DNA of 64,000 nucleotides, from positions 62,001 through 126,000 of the forward strand of contig JBHOQN010000125.1 of assembly GCA_042408965.1 (NCBI GenBank), given 5' to 3'. The notes beneath the pieces are model-generated. The model worked only from the letters and a program-made list of their open reading frames with translations, did not search any database and was not told where the DNA came from. Source of the DNA: Thermogemmatispora sp042408965. Its GTDB lineage: Bacteria > Chloroflexota > Ktedonobacteria > Ktedonobacterales > Ktedonobacteraceae. Shown here one piece after another: positions 32,457-41,700 of the stretch (positions are counted from its first letter, which is position 1; each line of letters starts with the position of its first letter). Made by a program: the position numbers and the translations under genes.

Positions 32457-33956
32457 TTATGCCTGTGTTGTACGTACTGGCTGACGCAGGCCAGTGCGCT
32501 GTAGCTCAGCGCGGAGCTGGTAGCTGATGTGGCAGGCGCAGGGCATACTGCTGATCACCCCCGCCTTCAGGAAGAGGCGGCCCTCCAGAGGATCAGCCTT
32601 ACAGGGGGTCGTGCGGACATGGGCCAGGCCGTAGCGAGCGAGCAGGTGGCGCACCCACTGGTAGAGGCGCTGCTGTCGATGGGCCGAAGGGCGATACTTG
32701 TGCGCCTTGATGGCCGGCTCCATCTCCATGAGCAGCGGCGCGACCGTTGCCTCGGGGAAGGCGGTGCGCAGCACCCGGGGCATCTGGGGGGAGAAGCGCA
32801 GCACATCGACGGTCATGCGCTGCAGGCGTGGCCCCAGGATGTCGGCCAGCATCTCGAAGAGGCGGTGATAGGCCTGTTTATAACCTGCGATCGGGATGAT
32901 GGGACCCAGGCGGATGGTGTGATCCAGAGCGCCGTGATCGATGGCCCAGGCCAGGCCACGCAGGCGCTCCTCCGGCGTGGCGCCCCCCGGCTCAAAGACG
33001 GCAGAGATCTCTGGCGCGTTCAGGCTGATGGCCATGAGCGCCAGGCGCCCCTCGAGGCGCAGATACGGCTCATAGACGCCCTTGGTCAGGAAGAACGAGA
33101 CGACGCCCTGCGCGCTCGCCAGGTCCAGGATGGTCTGGACCAGTGACCCCCGACCTGTCTCGTCAACGAACCAGGGATCTTCCTCCACGGGACCGCCCAG
33201 CTCCGCCCAGTTGACCACACTGCCGCGCGGCAGCCGCTCCAGTTCCGGACGGACCTCCTCGAGGTTGAGGGCCACGCTCTTGAGGCCCATGCCCTGCAGA
33301 CCGCGCAGATAGCAGAAGCGGCACTCAGCCGGGCAGACTCCCTGCGCGTAGTTGCCGCGGAGAAAGCCGCGGAGCGGCGTGGCCTGGCGCTCCTCCTCGG
33401 GCGGCCGGGTGCCCGCGATCCAGGTGCGGCTCCCCTGGCGATAGGCGACAATCGGGGTCCAGGCGCCGCAGGTCGTGCCGGCGCCCCCCACAAAGGGCGC
33501 AATGAACTGGGGCTTCCCCGCGCCGCCGCGGCGGATGAGCAGCAGGATACGCGCCTTGCGCTGTGTCTCCTCCATGGCGGGCCAGAGCTGGCGATGCAGG
33601 GCCAGCGCGTGCTGCGCCGTCTCCTGGCGTCCCCGCTGCCACTGCAGGCGCACCTCCGCTGCCAGGGGACGCAGGCGCGCCGCCGCCTGCGCGGCCAGGG
33701 CTTCCTCCTGCGGCGTCTGCAGGGTCAGCACGACCTGCGGCGGACGCTCCGGCGCCAGGCGGCGGCGATTGGCCAGCAGCCGCTGCGCGCGCTCACCGGC
33801 CTCGCCCGTTGCGACGGCCGCGTCAAGCGCCACCAGGTCCACATCCTGCAGCCGCTCCAGCATCACCGGGGGCACGTCCTCCTCAGCGGCCCCGGCGCTG
33901 TCCTCGCCTCTGATCAGCAGCCTCCCCTGCTCTTCGGCTGGCTCTCCTGAGCGCAT
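32457..33956 (-). CDS. Radical SAM protein (spore photoproduct lyase-like), TcmP partner
   Basis: This 499-residue protein carries CPAECRFCYLRG with Cys208, Cys212 and Cys215 (CX3CX2C), the iron-sulfur motif of radical SAM enzymes. GSVVNWAELGGPVEEDP, FFLTKGVYEPYL, MAISLNAPEIS and the later LRFSPQMPRVLR resemble spore photoproduct lyase-like proteins. The first 150 residues are an extra helical region rich in Ala, Gln and Arg. The C-terminus has further cysteines (TPCKADPLEGR, SSMPCACHIS). AAAGGAG lies 8 bases before the ATG. It is followed by tcmP 250 bp downstream, so the two may form a functional pair. The substrate is unknown; DNA or protein is possible. Confidence 0.85.
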   Translation of the reverse strand: MRSGEPAEEQGRLLIRGEDSAGAAEEDVPPVMLERLQDVDLVALDAAVATGEAGERAQRLLANRRRLAPERPPQVVLTLQTPQEEALAAQAAARLRPLAAEVRLQWQRGRQETAQHALALHRQLWPAMEETQRKARILLLIRRGGAGKPQFIAPFVGGAGTTCGAWTPIVAYRQGSRTWIAGTRPPEEERQATPLRGFLRGNYAQGVCPAECRFCYLRGLQGMGLKSVALNLEEVRPELERLPRGSVVNWAELGGPVEEDPWFVDETGRGSLVQTILDLASAQGVVSFFLTKGVYEPYLRLEGRLALMAISLNAPEISAVFEPGGATPEERLRGLAWAIDHGALDHTIRLGPIIPIAGYKQAYHRLFEMLADILGPRLQRMTVDVLRFSPQMPRVLRTAFPEATVAPLLMEMEPAIKAHKYRPSAHRQQRLYQWVRHLLARYGLAHVRTTPCKADPLEGRLFLKAGVISSMPCACHISYQLRAELQRTGLRQPVRTTQA

Positions 33957-34191
33957 CTCTCTTGCTCCTTTCTCTCCGTTGAATCAAGTGCGACTCGACA
34001 ATAATCGAATGTCTGTTCAAGTCCTCTGCTAAGTATAGCTGCTGGCTGGTGAAAAGTCGAGAGAGGCGGCAGAAAGAGGTGAGGTCCACCGAACGAGATC
34101 CCCTGGAGCCTGGAGATGCCAGAACGTCTGGAGATCACCGAAGGGAACGAGCAGCCCCACAGCAGCCCCCAGATTGTTCCTTACCGGCCCC

Positions 34192-34221
34192 TTGACATAT
34201 AGCTCTGTCTTATGGTATCTA
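34192..34221 (+). promoter_or_regulatory. Promoter of the LacI-type carbohydrate operon
   Basis: TTGACA (34192-34197) and TATCTA (34216-34221) are separated by 18 bp, immediately before the operator palindrome. Confidence 0.65.
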
Positions 34222-34235
34222 ATCTCTATGCTGGT

Positions 34236-34251
34236 ACGCAACCGGTTGCGT
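34236..34251. promoter_or_regulatory. LacI-family operator (perfect palindrome)
   Basis: ACGCAACCGGTTGCGT is a perfect 16-bp palindrome with the central CG expected for LacI/GalR-family operators. It lies 14 bases after the -10 box, overlapping the likely transcription start, so the adjacent regulator probably represses its own operon. Confidence 0.8.
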
Positions 34252-34345
34252 AGCAACAGATCCCGGTGTGGCCGGCGTCGCGGCTGCACTGGAGCGCGGG
34301 AGCAGCCGACGTTTTCACAGAGAAGTCTGCAGGGAGGGACCTTCC

Positions 34346-35437
34346 ATGACCGCTCATGGTAAGCATGCAACGAATGCATCCTCCGAGGAGCAGCATCTTG
34401 CCAGGCCCACACTGGCCGAGATTGCCAGGCGGGCAGGCGTCAACAAGTCCACCGTCTCGCGTGCCCTGCGCGACGATCCCTCCATTCCCCTGAAGACGCG
34501 CCAGCGCATCCAGCAGTTAGCAGCCCAGCTCAGCTATGTGCCCAACGCCAGTGCCCGTCATCTCAACCATGCTCGGACCGACACCATCGCCTTTGTATCC
34601 CGTGCCCTCAATCTTGATACCAGCGGAGCCGACCCCTTTCTCGTCGAGCTCCTCGCCGGTATTGCCGACGAGGCGGCCAATCATCATTTTGATGTCCTGC
34701 TGGTGCGGGCCGAAGAGGGCGAGCACGAGCTCGCCGTCTACCAGCGCATCCTGGGAGGACGTCACGCCGACGGCGTGATCCTCACCGACCTGCGACCACA
34801 CGATCACCGCCTCAAGTATTTCCGCAGCCATCCCTATCCGCACGTGCTCTTCGGGCGCTCCGCGGAGGACCTTGATCAGGCGCGCGCCTATCCCTATCCC
34901 TGGGCCGAGGTAGACAACCGCAGCGGAGCCCGTCTGGGCACCGAGCATCTCATCAGTCTGGGCCATCGGCGGATCGCCTTCATCGGTGGTGGAGACACCT
35001 ACCACTGGGAGCGTGATCGCCGAGCTGGTTATCGCGATGCCCTGGCGCAGGCCGGCCTTCCCTACGACCCGCGCCTCTGTATTCTCAGCGGCATTTCACA
35101 GAAAGACGGCTATCTACTGACCAGGCAGCTCCTTTCCTGGGACGAACCACCCACCGCCATTTTCGCCATCAGCGATGTGCTCGCCGTTGGGGTCATGCGG
35201 GCAGCGCGTGATGCTGGTGTGACCATTGGACCCCAGTTCTCAGTCATTGGCTTCGATGGCCTCGGTCTGGGGTCGTATCTGACGCCATCGTTGACCACGC
35301 TACGCCAACCGATCAACGATGTTGGGCGCATCCTGGTACGTCTCCTGGTCAGCGTGCTCCGTAAGACACCGCCCGAAGAGCAGCATGTCCTGCTGCAGCC
35401 TGAGCTGATCATTCGCGCCTCAACGCGCGGACTCTAA
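34346..35437 (+). CDS. LacI-family transcriptional regulator
   Basis: This 363-residue repressor-type protein has a helix-turn-helix at about 22-41 (TLAEIARRAGVNKSTVSRAL), the hinge helix LSYVPNASARHL, then a periplasmic-binding-protein-like effector domain (HRRIAFIGG, AIFAISDVLAVGVMRA, VIGFDGLGLG). It heads the carbohydrate operon and sits beside a perfect LacI operator, so it should bind there and respond to the transported sugar. The start ATG at 34346 has AGGGAGG; the frame is open to 34268 without a site. Confidence 0.94.
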   Translation: MTAHGKHATNASSEEQHLARPTLAEIARRAGVNKSTVSRALRDDPSIPLKTRQRIQQLAAQLSYVPNASARHLNHARTDTIAFVSRALNLDTSGADPFLVELLAGIADEAANHHFDVLLVRAEEGEHELAVYQRILGGRHADGVILTDLRPHDHRLKYFRSHPYPHVLFGRSAEDLDQARAYPYPWAEVDNRSGARLGTEHLISLGHRRIAFIGGGDTYHWERDRRAGYRDALAQAGLPYDPRLCILSGISQKDGYLLTRQLLSWDEPPTAIFAISDVLAVGVMRAARDAGVTIGPQFSVIGFDGLGLGSYLTPSLTTLRQPINDVGRILVRLLVSVLRKTPPEEQHVLLQPELIIRASTRGL

Positions 35438-35504
35438 CATCGTGTGCCGGTCGACCTGATCGGGGAAGGAGCCTCTTTCAGACCAGTAAGGCCGGATAGG
35501 AGAA

Positions 35505-38000
35505 ATGACCGTGGAACATGTGAGTGTAAGGCCATCCATGCAGACAGAGGCCGATGGGAAGCGCTGGTACGCGCTCAATGGCACACGCCTCTATGCGATT
35601 GCCACCCTGGATGGCCGCTTCCCTGATCTGGGCTGGCATCAGCCAGGCGAAATGGGGGGCATCTGGGCACCGCCGATCAAGCTCCTCGATGGCTACTGGC
35701 TGGGGATGTGCGTCCCTGCTCCACCGGCAGACGCTCCTCTGGAAGACAAGGTTGACAACGTTGTCTGGCTGACCACACCAATCACCTGGAGCGTTGCCCC
35801 CGAGGGTGTCACGCTGAGCTATCGCCTCCCCACGCTTGGCCTGCAGGTCACACGCCGCGAGTGGGTGGTCCCCACAGAGAGCGCGCTGGTCATTGAAGTG
35901 AGCATTGACTATCTCGAGGGCGGGGCAGAGACGCGGGCGGAGTCCGCGCCGTGCGAGCCGCTCGAGGTCCTCTGCGGCTTCTTTGTGCGCAGCGATCTGC
36001 ACGCTGCCTGGATGGCTGACGAGCGTCTCGGCTGGCACGATGGCGAAGATCTGGCCACATATGATGAGGAGCTGGCCGCCGTCGTGCTGCGCGATGCGCT
36101 CCATCCGGCCTGGACCGCCTGTGCAGGCGCCACCGTCGGACCCGACGCCTGTCAGACCGGCGACCATATCTGGGGGCCAGAACGCACCGGCGGGCGCGGT
36201 ACCGGCGCCGCGCTCTGGTATCGATGCCGGGTCACCTCCGCCGGACCCGCGCATCTCAGCCTCCTCATCACCGGCCCCGCGCGCGACACGGGGTCGGCTA
36301 CAGACCTCTTTGCTCGCCTGACGCATGGGGGGAATGCCTCAGGCGGCCTGACGCACGCGCTCGTTGAGGCGCATCGCCGCGCTGGCGAGGCCTTCCGCGC
36401 GCCCTTCGAGCGCTGCGTCCTTGACTCGCCCGATCTGGCCTTCAATGAGGTCTTCGCCTGGGCCAAGGCTAACACCGCTCGCCTGCTGCTGGAGGTGCCC
36501 GGCATTGGCACAGGGGTGATGGCCGGTCTGCCAGACTTCCCCTGGTGGTTCGGCTGCGATACTGCCTACGGCGTGCTGCCCATGCTGCCGGCCGGTCAGA
36601 CCGCGGCGGCCATCGCCAGCCTGCGAACCCTGGCGACCATCGGCGAACGCTGCGACGCCCACGGCGCTGTGCCTCATGAAGTGCTCCCCTATGGCCAGAT
36701 CTGGGCGAGCGGCAATCTGGTCGAGTCGCCACTCTTCGTGCGAGCACTGTATCACACCTACTGCTGGACAGGCGACCGTGGCCTGCTGGCAGAGCTATTC
36801 CCGTTCTGCCTGCGGGCGATCCAGCGCTGGCTGCTCGGCAGTGGCCATAGCCTGGGGGAGCTGGTGCCATGCGGCACCAGCATCGTCGAGACACCAGAGA
36901 TGGCCGCTGACCTGGCGACGCTGGATGTCGCCGCCTATCTGGTGGAAGCCCTGGACTGCCTGGGCGAGCTGGCCGAGGAGCTGCCGGACGTCAGAGAGAG
37001 CGGCCTGGGGCAGGAGCTGCGTGACCACGCCGCGCAGATCCGCGCCCATGTGCGCGACGCCTGGTGGCTGCCCCAGGAGCGGCTCTTCGGCGATGTCTAC
37101 GCCTCGCCCGCGCAGCTTCGTGCCTTGCTGGCAGACCTTCTGGGGCGTGCCTCCCAGGCCGAGTCGGGGTCTGACGCTCGCAAGGCCCTGCTGACCAGTG
37201 CCAGCCTCCTGCGCCGCGCGCTCGAGAGCCATGAGCGGCAGCCAGGCGCCGGAGAGACCCAGGCGCAGCCGCGTCCCTGGCTGCTGCATCACATGGTGCA
37301 GGCCCTGGCCGCGGATGCCGGCCTGCCGAGTAGAGAGCAGGCAGAGCAGCTGCTGGCGCGACTGGAAACGCCGGAGTGGCGTGGCCCCTTCGGCGTGGTC
37401 CTCAACGCCGCGACCAACCAGCAGATCATGACCCTGCCTTCGGGCGCGCTGGCCGCCGGCGAGGCGCGCTACGCTCGTCCTGATCAGGCCCTGGACTGGA
37501 TGCAGCGCATGGCCTCGGCCTTTGGTGCGGCCTCGCCGGGCACGCTCAGCGAGTACGCGCCGGCTGAGGGCTGCTTTCTACAGCTCTGGTCGAGCTACGG
37601 TATTATCTGGCCTGTCGTGCATTATTTCTTCGGCCTGCGGCCGGCAGTGGCCGCGCGCCGCCTGCTGTGCGTGCCCCAGCTACCAACTACCTGGCCGCGC
37701 GCCGCCCTGCGTGACATTCCACTTGGCAGCGCCCACGTTGATGTCGAGCTGAGCGCCAGGCCCTCAGGCTTGCGCGTCTGCCTGCAGACGAGCGAGCCTG
37801 GCTGGGAGCTGGTACCTGGCGTGGCGCTTCCGCCGGAGAGGCGGATTGTCCAGGCTCGCTTGAACGATCAGCCGGTGGAGCTGAGCCCGGTCCGGCTAAC
37901 CGGGTTCGAAGGGCGCACAACATGGGTGGCCCCGGCCATTCAGGGCACGACATCATATGAGTTCATTGTCACCTGGTCCATCGACTCCCCAGCGGTGTGA
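35505..38000 (+). CDS. Probable (alpha/alpha)6-barrel glycoside hydrolase, glycogen-debranching-like
   Basis: This 831-residue, probably cytoplasmic protein has a beta-rich N-terminal domain (1-280), a helical barrel (about 300-700) and a C-terminal beta domain. The barrel includes LPDFPWWFGCDTAYGVLPML, GAVPHEVLPYGQIWASGNLVESPLFVRALY and ETPEMAADLATLDVAAYL. These resemble amylo-1,6-glucosidase/GH63-like six-hairpin glycosidases, with Asp and Glu in plausible catalytic positions (for example WFGCD). No signal peptide is seen, so it should act on imported oligosaccharide. The operon context (LacI regulator, sugar ABC importer and a second glycosidase) supports this. TAGGAGAA precedes the ATG. 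Confidence 0.8.
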   Translation: MTVEHVSVRPSMQTEADGKRWYALNGTRLYAIATLDGRFPDLGWHQPGEMGGIWAPPIKLLDGYWLGMCVPAPPADAPLEDKVDNVVWLTTPITWSVAPEGVTLSYRLPTLGLQVTRREWVVPTESALVIEVSIDYLEGGAETRAESAPCEPLEVLCGFFVRSDLHAAWMADERLGWHDGEDLATYDEELAAVVLRDALHPAWTACAGATVGPDACQTGDHIWGPERTGGRGTGAALWYRCRVTSAGPAHLSLLITGPARDTGSATDLFARLTHGGNASGGLTHALVEAHRRAGEAFRAPFERCVLDSPDLAFNEVFAWAKANTARLLLEVPGIGTGVMAGLPDFPWWFGCDTAYGVLPMLPAGQTAAAIASLRTLATIGERCDAHGAVPHEVLPYGQIWASGNLVESPLFVRALYHTYCWTGDRGLLAELFPFCLRAIQRWLLGSGHSLGELVPCGTSIVETPEMAADLATLDVAAYLVEALDCLGELAEELPDVRESGLGQELRDHAAQIRAHVRDAWWLPQERLFGDVYASPAQLRALLADLLGRASQAESGSDARKALLTSASLLRRALESHERQPGAGETQAQPRPWLLHHMVQALAADAGLPSREQAEQLLARLETPEWRGPFGVVLNAATNQQIMTLPSGALAAGEARYARPDQALDWMQRMASAFGAASPGTLSEYAPAEGCFLQLWSSYGIIWPVVHYFFGLRPAVAARRLLCVPQLPTTWPRAALRDIPLGSAHVDVELSARPSGLRVCLQTSEPGWELVPGVALPPERRIVQARLNDQPVELSPVRLTGFEGRTTWVAPAIQGTTSYEFIVTWSIDSPAV

Positions 38001-38033
38001 AAGAAGGAGGGGGTGCCAGCCTGTAGATCGCCG

Positions 38034-38047
38034 GGCAGCATGCTGCC
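38034..38047. repeat. Palindrome between glycosidase and binding-protein genes
   Basis: GGCAGCATGCTGCC is a perfect 14-bp palindrome, 34 bp after the glycosidase stop. It could be a protein site or the top of a weak hairpin. It differs from the LacI operator at 34236. Confidence 0.3.
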
Positions 38048-38268
38048 GTTCTGCTCACGTATCTGTCCTGCCAGCCAGCGTCTCTCATCTGGCTTGATTG
38101 AGGCGGCCAAGCATAAGCTGCTGTGGAGAGCGAGCCTCGTGCGCTCAAGAGTACGCAGATCTGCTGATGGTATGCAGCGTAACGATCGCATTGAGAGGCG
38201 ACACGTGAGACAGAATTACTGTATGTATTGGTATAGCAGCCGATGCATCAAACAAAGGAGTTCGTACT

Positions 38269-39651
38269 ATGCAAAGCAAAGCGCGAAGAAGTATCTGGAG
38301 TGTCCTGGTAGCGCTCAGCCTGGCGGCACTCCTCGTAGCCTGCGGCGGTAGCACCAGCAGCGGGCCGTCGAGCGGCTCCGGTTCCAGCAGCGTCACGGGG
38401 CCGAAGAATGCCCTCGTGCGCTGTCCGAGCAACGCCAGCACCACCGCGGCCAGCCCCGAGACAGGCTCCATTCATCTAGTCGTGGCCGGCTGGTCCTCAA
38501 CTCCGGCCGAGGATGCGCTCGTGCAGCAGGGCCTCAAGGGCTTTGAGAAGCTGCATCCCAACGTGACGGTGACCTGGACGCCCATTCCCGGTGACTATGC
38601 TACCAAGATGCGTGCCAACGTGGCCAGTGGCAATGTGCCTGATGTCTTCTATCTGCAGCCGCCGATGGCCCAGGAGTACATTCCTGCTGGCAAGCTGCTC
38701 AACCTCAGCCCCTACATGGCACGCGATCATGTCTCGCCATCAACGTTCTATCCCTCGCTGATGCAGGATTTCGACTGCGCTGATGGCACAGTCTTTGGCA
38801 TCCCCAAGGACTGGAACTCCCTGGGACTGTTCTATAACAAGACGCTCTTCCAGCAGGCCGGCCTGGGCGATCCCTCCAACTGGACCTGGGACGAGCTGCA
38901 GAGCGCCGCGAAAAAGCTGACGAAGATCGGCAGCAGCGCGGCCAACAGCGTCTACGGCATTGCACTGCCCGCCGATGCCTCCCGCTGGGGCGCCTTCCTC
39001 TTTGCCAACGGCGGCCAGATGGTCTCCAGCGACGGCAAGCAGGCCATGTTCAATAACCAGGCCGGCATTCAGGCGGCGCAGTTCTACACCTCCTTCGAGT
39101 TAAATCACACCGGCGTCATGCCCGGCGACGTCGGAGCGAGCTGGGATGGTGACGCCTTCGGCAAGCAGCAGGTGGCCATGACCCTGGAGGGTGGCTGGAT
39201 GATCCCCTTCCTGGCGCAGAACTACCCCAAGGTGCAGTATGGCATCGCGCCTCTGCCCGTCGGACCCAGCGGCAAGCGCGGCAACCTGCTCTACACCAAC
39301 GCCTGGGCGGCCTACTCTGGAACGAAGTACCCGGATATGGCCTGGGAGCTGATTAAGTACATGACCGGCACGGACTACCAGACGCAGGTGCTGCATGATG
39401 GTTTCGCCCTGCCGACGTTGACCTCGCTGGCCAGCGACTCCTACTTCCAGCAGAATCCGGGCGTCAAGGTGCTGCAGGATGGTGCGTCCTACGGTCAGGC
39501 CGACTTCTACGGCGTGGCCGATACGGAGATCCATACCGACGTGAGCAATGCTCTGCAGGCCATTATGCTGGGCAAGCAGTCCGTTGCTGATGCGCTGAAC
39601 GCGGCGGCGCAGAAGGTCGATACCTGGATTCAGCAGAACGCTGCGCCTTGA
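38269..39651 (+). CDS. Sugar ABC transporter substrate-binding lipoprotein
   Basis: This 460-residue family 1 solute-binding protein has a lipoprotein signal (LVAC, Cys25) and a linker rich in Ser and Gly. The binding domain includes VAGWSSTPAEDALVQQGLKGFEKLHPNVTVTW, FYLQPPMAQEYI, GIPKDWNSLGLFYNKTLF and WAAYSGTKYPDMAWELIKYMT. It captures a sugar outside the membrane for the permeases encoded downstream. AAAGGAG precedes the ATG by 8 bases. The 268-bp gap upstream could hold an internal promoter; I did not find a second LacI operator in it. Confidence 0.94.
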   Translation: MQSKARRSIWSVLVALSLAALLVACGGSTSSGPSSGSGSSSVTGPKNALVRCPSNASTTAASPETGSIHLVVAGWSSTPAEDALVQQGLKGFEKLHPNVTVTWTPIPGDYATKMRANVASGNVPDVFYLQPPMAQEYIPAGKLLNLSPYMARDHVSPSTFYPSLMQDFDCADGTVFGIPKDWNSLGLFYNKTLFQQAGLGDPSNWTWDELQSAAKKLTKIGSSAANSVYGIALPADASRWGAFLFANGGQMVSSDGKQAMFNNQAGIQAAQFYTSFELNHTGVMPGDVGASWDGDAFGKQQVAMTLEGGWMIPFLAQNYPKVQYGIAPLPVGPSGKRGNLLYTNAWAAYSGTKYPDMAWELIKYMTGTDYQTQVLHDGFALPTLTSLASDSYFQQNPGVKVLQDGASYGQADFYGVADTEIHTDVSNALQAIMLGKQSVADALNAAAQKVDTWIQQNAAP

Positions 39652-39760
39652 TCGATGGGGGCACCTCTGGCGCCGTCCCGCACACTCTATGCGGGGTCAG
39701 GGCGGGTGTCACGCCAGGGCTGCCCCTCTTTCTCTCTGCATCTGCAAAAGGAGCATCAGC

Positions 39761-40702
39761 ATGCAACTGGCTACACCTGCTGGGGGTCGCAAGCGCCTCC
39801 CTCTGAAGATCAATCGGCGCAAGCTGCTCGATATTCTGACGGCCTACACCTTTCTGGCGCCCTATCTCATCGTGTTGATCGTCTTTACGCTCATTGCGAT
39901 CATCACCGCACTGAGCCTCAGCTTCTTTTACGTTGATTTCGGCTTCACCCAGCCGATTTTCTACGGCTTCAAAAACTATCTCAACATCTGGTACGATCTC
40001 ACACATGATGGTGATTTTGCGGTTGGACTGCGCAACTGTGTGATCTACACAGTAGGGGTTGTGACTCTGCAGACGATTCTGGCGCTCTTTCTGGCCCTCT
40101 TGCTGAATCAGAAGGTACGCGGACGCGGCTTCTTCCGCACGATGTTCTACCTGCCAGCTATGACCTCGTCGGTGGCCATCTCGCTGATCTTCTACTGGCT
40201 CTATCAGCCGCAGGGAGGGATCAACTACGTGCTGTCGTTGCTGCACATCCAGGGGCCGGCCTGGCTGGAGAACCCCTCGACGGCGCTGCCAGCCATCATG
40301 CTGCTGAATATCTGGACGACAGCGCCGACCTTCATGCTGATGTACCTGGCCGCGCTGCAGGATATTCCTACGACGCTCTACGAAGCGGCGCGTGTCGATG
40401 GAGCTACGAGCTGGCAGATGCTCTGGAACATTACGGTGCCCTTGCTGCGTCCCGCAACCTTCGCGGTGGTGGCACTTGGCTCGATCGGGGCCTTTCAGAT
40501 GTTCGACCAGGCCTTTGTGATGGAGGGGGCGAGCGGTGAGCCGCTGCGGTCGACGCTCACAGCGGCGATGGTGATCTACGACACGGCCTTTCAGAAGTCG
40601 CTGATGGGCCTGGCCTGTGCTCAGGCCTTTGTGCTCTTTCTCATCATCTTCGTGGTGACCCTCATTCAGAAGCGTTACATCGACGTGAACATTCAGTATT
40701 AG
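39761..40702 (+). CDS. Sugar ABC transporter permease (MalF/UgpA-like)
   Basis: This 313-residue permease has six predicted membrane helices, the first in ILTAYTFLAPYLIVLIVFTLIAII. The EAA loop is YEAARVDGATSWQMLWNITVPLLRP, which contacts the ATPase. It pairs with the permease encoded next. No ATPase gene is in the operon, so a shared MsmK-type ATPase elsewhere is likely. AAAAGGAG precedes the ATG at 39761; the frame is open to 39689. Confidence 0.95.
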   Translation: MQLATPAGGRKRLPLKINRRKLLDILTAYTFLAPYLIVLIVFTLIAIITALSLSFFYVDFGFTQPIFYGFKNYLNIWYDLTHDGDFAVGLRNCVIYTVGVVTLQTILALFLALLLNQKVRGRGFFRTMFYLPAMTSSVAISLIFYWLYQPQGGINYVLSLLHIQGPAWLENPSTALPAIMLLNIWTTAPTFMLMYLAALQDIPTTLYEAARVDGATSWQMLWNITVPLLRPATFAVVALGSIGAFQMFDQAFVMEGASGEPLRSTLTAAMVIYDTAFQKSLMGLACAQAFVLFLIIFVVTLIQKRYIDVNIQY

Positions 40703-40763
40703 ACGGACCGATCCAGCCTCCGACCGGACCGGACGGGTTGTATAGAGTGCAAGGAGCAATACG

Positions 40764-41672
40764 ATGAGTACCATTGGTGGAGTTGCCAGAACAGAAGGGG
40801 CGCGTGCTGCCGCGGCGACGAAGGCGCTGAAGCAGCGGCCACCCGTGGGGGTGCGTCCGGGCCGTGTTCTGCTCTACGCAGTGTTAATCGCCTACGGTCT
40901 CTTCTCGCTGGCGCCGTTTCTGTTCGCCCTCTCTTCATCGTTCAAGACCTACGCGCAGATCCTGGCCTGGCCGCCGAGCCTCCTGCCCAATCCGGGGACG
41001 CTCGACAACTATCGCTTCATCCTGAGCGGGTCACAGCTCTTCGGGCGCTACATTCTCAACTCGCTCATCTATGCCGGGGCGACGGCCATTCTCAACGTCA
41101 TCCTGGCGGCGATGGCTGGCTATGCCTTCGGGCGCATGGAGTTTCCCGGTAAGAATGTCTTCTATCTGCTGACGCTGGCGGTGCTGATGATCCCCACGCA
41201 GCTGATTCTCATTCCGAAGTTCCTCGTGGCCTATACGCTGGGTCTGACGGATAACTATGGCGGCCTGATCGTCCCGGCGATGGTGACGCCGACCTCGGTC
41301 TTTCTGATGACGCAGTTTTTGAAAACGCTGCCCCGCGAGCTGGAGGAGTCAGCGATGATCGATGGCTGTTCGCGCTTTCGCGCCTTCTGGCAGATCATCT
41401 TCCCACTGGTGCGCCCGGCGGTGACGGTGGTAGCGCTGCTCTCCTTCCAGGGGGCGTGGAACGAGTTTCTCTGGCCGTTGATCGTGATGTCGCATCAGGA
41501 GAACTATACGTTGACGGTGGGGCTGGCCTTCTTCAAGGGAAACTATGTCACGCAGTACAACCTGGTGCTGGCAGGAGCGATGATCTCCATTGCGCCGCTG
41601 GTGATCATTTTCTTCATCTTCCAGCGCTACTTTATTCAGGGCCTGTCGACCTCGGGTCTGGCCGGCAGGTGA
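40764..41672 (+). CDS. Sugar ABC transporter permease (MalG/UgpE-like)
   Basis: This 302-residue permease has six membrane helices and the EAA loop LEESAMIDGCSRFRAFWQIIFPLVRP. The end, FFIFQRYFIQGLSTSGLAGR, is typical of MalG-like subunits. AAGGAG lies at good distance from the ATG. It forms the heteromeric channel with the upstream permease. Confidence 0.95.
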   Translation: MSTIGGVARTEGARAAAATKALKQRPPVGVRPGRVLLYAVLIAYGLFSLAPFLFALSSSFKTYAQILAWPPSLLPNPGTLDNYRFILSGSQLFGRYILNSLIYAGATAILNVILAAMAGYAFGRMEFPGKNVFYLLTLAVLMIPTQLILIPKFLVAYTLGLTDNYGGLIVPAMVTPTSVFLMTQFLKTLPRELEESAMIDGCSRFRAFWQIIFPLVRPAVTVVALLSFQGAWNEFLWPLIVMSHQENYTLTVGLAFFKGNYVTQYNLVLAGAMISIAPLVIIFFIFQRYFIQGLSTSGLAGR

Positions 41673-41700
41673 GCAGTTCAGGAAGAGATCTCTGCACATC

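Larger units (their letters stand above)
33957..34345 (+). other. Divergent control region, radical SAM gene and LacI operon
   Basis: This 389-bp divergent region contains the AAAGGAG site of the radical SAM gene, the plus-strand promoter (34192-34221) and the perfect LacI-type palindrome (34236-34251). AGGGAGG before the lacI-type start at 34346 completes it. I see no small gene. Confidence 0.6.
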
